Shown: piece after piece, positions 63,415 through 64,000 of the stretch | Position numbering within the stretch: the first letter of the stretch is position 1 | How the letters are laid out: every line of letters starts with the position of its first letter | DNA from: an uncultured Caulobacterales bacterium | GTDB taxonomy: Bacteria > Pseudomonadota > Alphaproteobacteria > Caulobacterales > Maricaulaceae | Direction of reading: 5' to 3' | Length of the DNA: 64,000 nucleotides | Assembly (NCBI GenBank): GCA_938009235.1 | Contig: CALLIK010000007.1 | Coordinates: forward strand, 62,001 to 126,000 | Notes under the pieces: model-generated | Told to the model about the DNA's origin: nothing | The model's input: only the letters and a program-made list of their open reading frames with translations | Database searches by the model: none | Position numbers and translations under genes: made by a program

Positions 63415-63566
63415 AAAAAATGAATTGCATTTAGATGGACTACTCGCAAGTTACGTTGTTATTATATGAGGAAGCGCCTTACTAACCCTATAACCCGACT
63501 CCACACCCCATTTGCACTCTCTCGCGTCTCGCGCTATGTGGCCCGCGAACGAGAGAGCCTCCCCCC

Positions 63567-64000
63567 ATGACTTATGATAATATTGAAGTGACACGTGACG
63601 GCGCAGTTGCGACGATCCAATTGGACCGCCCCAAAGCCCTGAACGCCCTAAACGTCGCGATGATGACAGAACTCGCCACGGCCTTGACCGCACTTGAAGC
63701 CGATGACGCCATTGGCTGCGTTATCCTCACAGGTAGCGACAAAGCCTTTGCTGCGGGCGCAGACATCAAAGAGATGATGCAGGACGAATATCTGGACCTG
63801 TATAAGAACGATCGCTTTGAGCAGTTCCATTGCGCAACAGAAAAATTCCGCAAACCGATCATTGCCGCAGTCTCTGGCTACGCGTTGGGCGGCGGCTGTG
63901 AGGTCGCTATGATGTGCGATATCATCATAGCAGCTGAAACTGCCAAATTCGGACAACCTGAAATCAACCTCGGCGTTATGCCTGGTATGGGCGGCACGCA
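63567..64000 (+). CDS. Enoyl-CoA hydratase, N-terminal part (runs off the window)
   Basis: The frame opens at 63567 and continues to the end of the window (144 codons). The product is a crotonase: VATIQLDRPKALNALN, the oxyanion-hole strand AFAAGADIKEM, the GGGCEVAMMCDIIIA motif with the first catalytic Glu, and GQPEINLGVMPGMGGT with the second. It hydrates 2-enoyl-CoA in beta-oxidation (EC 4.2.1.17). The remaining 120 or so residues lie outside the window. Confidence 0.92.
   Translation, partial: MTYDNIEVTRDGAVATIQLDRPKALNALNVAMMTELATALTALEADDAIGCVILTGSDKAFAAGADIKEMMQDEYLDLYKNDRFEQFHCATEKFRKPIIAAVSGYALGGGCEVAMMCDIIIAAETAKFGQPEINLGVMPGMGGT

Overview
The window looks like chromosomal DNA from a marine-type alphaproteobacterium, most plausibly of the Hyphomonadaceae/Maricaulales kind. 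The signs are a class I (archaeal-type) lysyl-tRNA synthetase, an alphaproteobacterial SOS box (GTTC-N7-GTTC) in front of a Y-family polymerase, a perfect TTAA-N7-TTAA CtrA-type site, a ROSE-like thermometer before hsp20, HrcA/GrpE, Coq7, and many small envelope proteins. Base composition of the core genes is moderate (about 50% GC by eye). A few single genes or gene pairs are clearly AT-richer and look acquired. The taxonomic call is an inference; no rRNA is present.

Layout. 1-11.5 kb: partial MscK-type channel, S9A prolyl oligopeptidase, dapF facing an SOS-controlled Y-family polymerase, an AT-rich HEPN-like gene, then mtaB, ftsY and a lipoprotein. 11.5-20 kb: a secreted repeat protein, VanZ-like protein, phhB, a DUF885 peptidase, and three tandem paralogous outer-membrane barrel lipoproteins. 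20-24.4 kb: arsC, then a tightly overlapping operon (pdxY, serine hydrolase, two hotdog thioesterases, HD hydrolase), then an SGNH protein. 24.5-24.9 kb: a structured non-coding element (R1). 25-36 kb: MATE transporter coupled to an HNH-like gene, pyrD, DUF952, two ammonium transporters, an S24 regulator, lysS, and a large DUF11-like surface protein. 36-50 kb: an outer-membrane barrel, nrdA with a regulatory upstream region, a GT4 glycosyltransferase, a lipase-like hydrolase, SCP2, a secreted methyltransferase-like lipoprotein, hsp20, a ketopantoate reductase, gyrB, a DUF481 barrel and mscS. 50.5-53 kb: a second copy of the structured element (R2) and an AT-rich receiver/histidine-kinase pair. 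53-64 kb: ispG, a RodZ-like protein, dsbB-coq7, a lipoprotein, a paralogue of the 34.5 kb surface protein, an M28 peptidase, hrcA-grpE-mutM, an orphan gene, and the start of an enoyl-CoA hydratase.

The most interesting signals are: (1) the R1/R2 pair, two diverged, oppositely oriented copies of a roughly 400-nt non-coding element whose conserved blocks alternate with hairpins that keep pairing while changing sequence; (2) mutM, whose catalytic N-terminal Pro-Glu is preceded only by an ATC codon and, one codon earlier, by the in-frame grpE stop; (3) the receiver/kinase island beside R2, whose kinase lacks the usual adenine-binding Asp; and (4) the trio of tandem barrel lipoproteins. No tRNA, rRNA, CRISPR array, insertion sequence or prophage was recognised.
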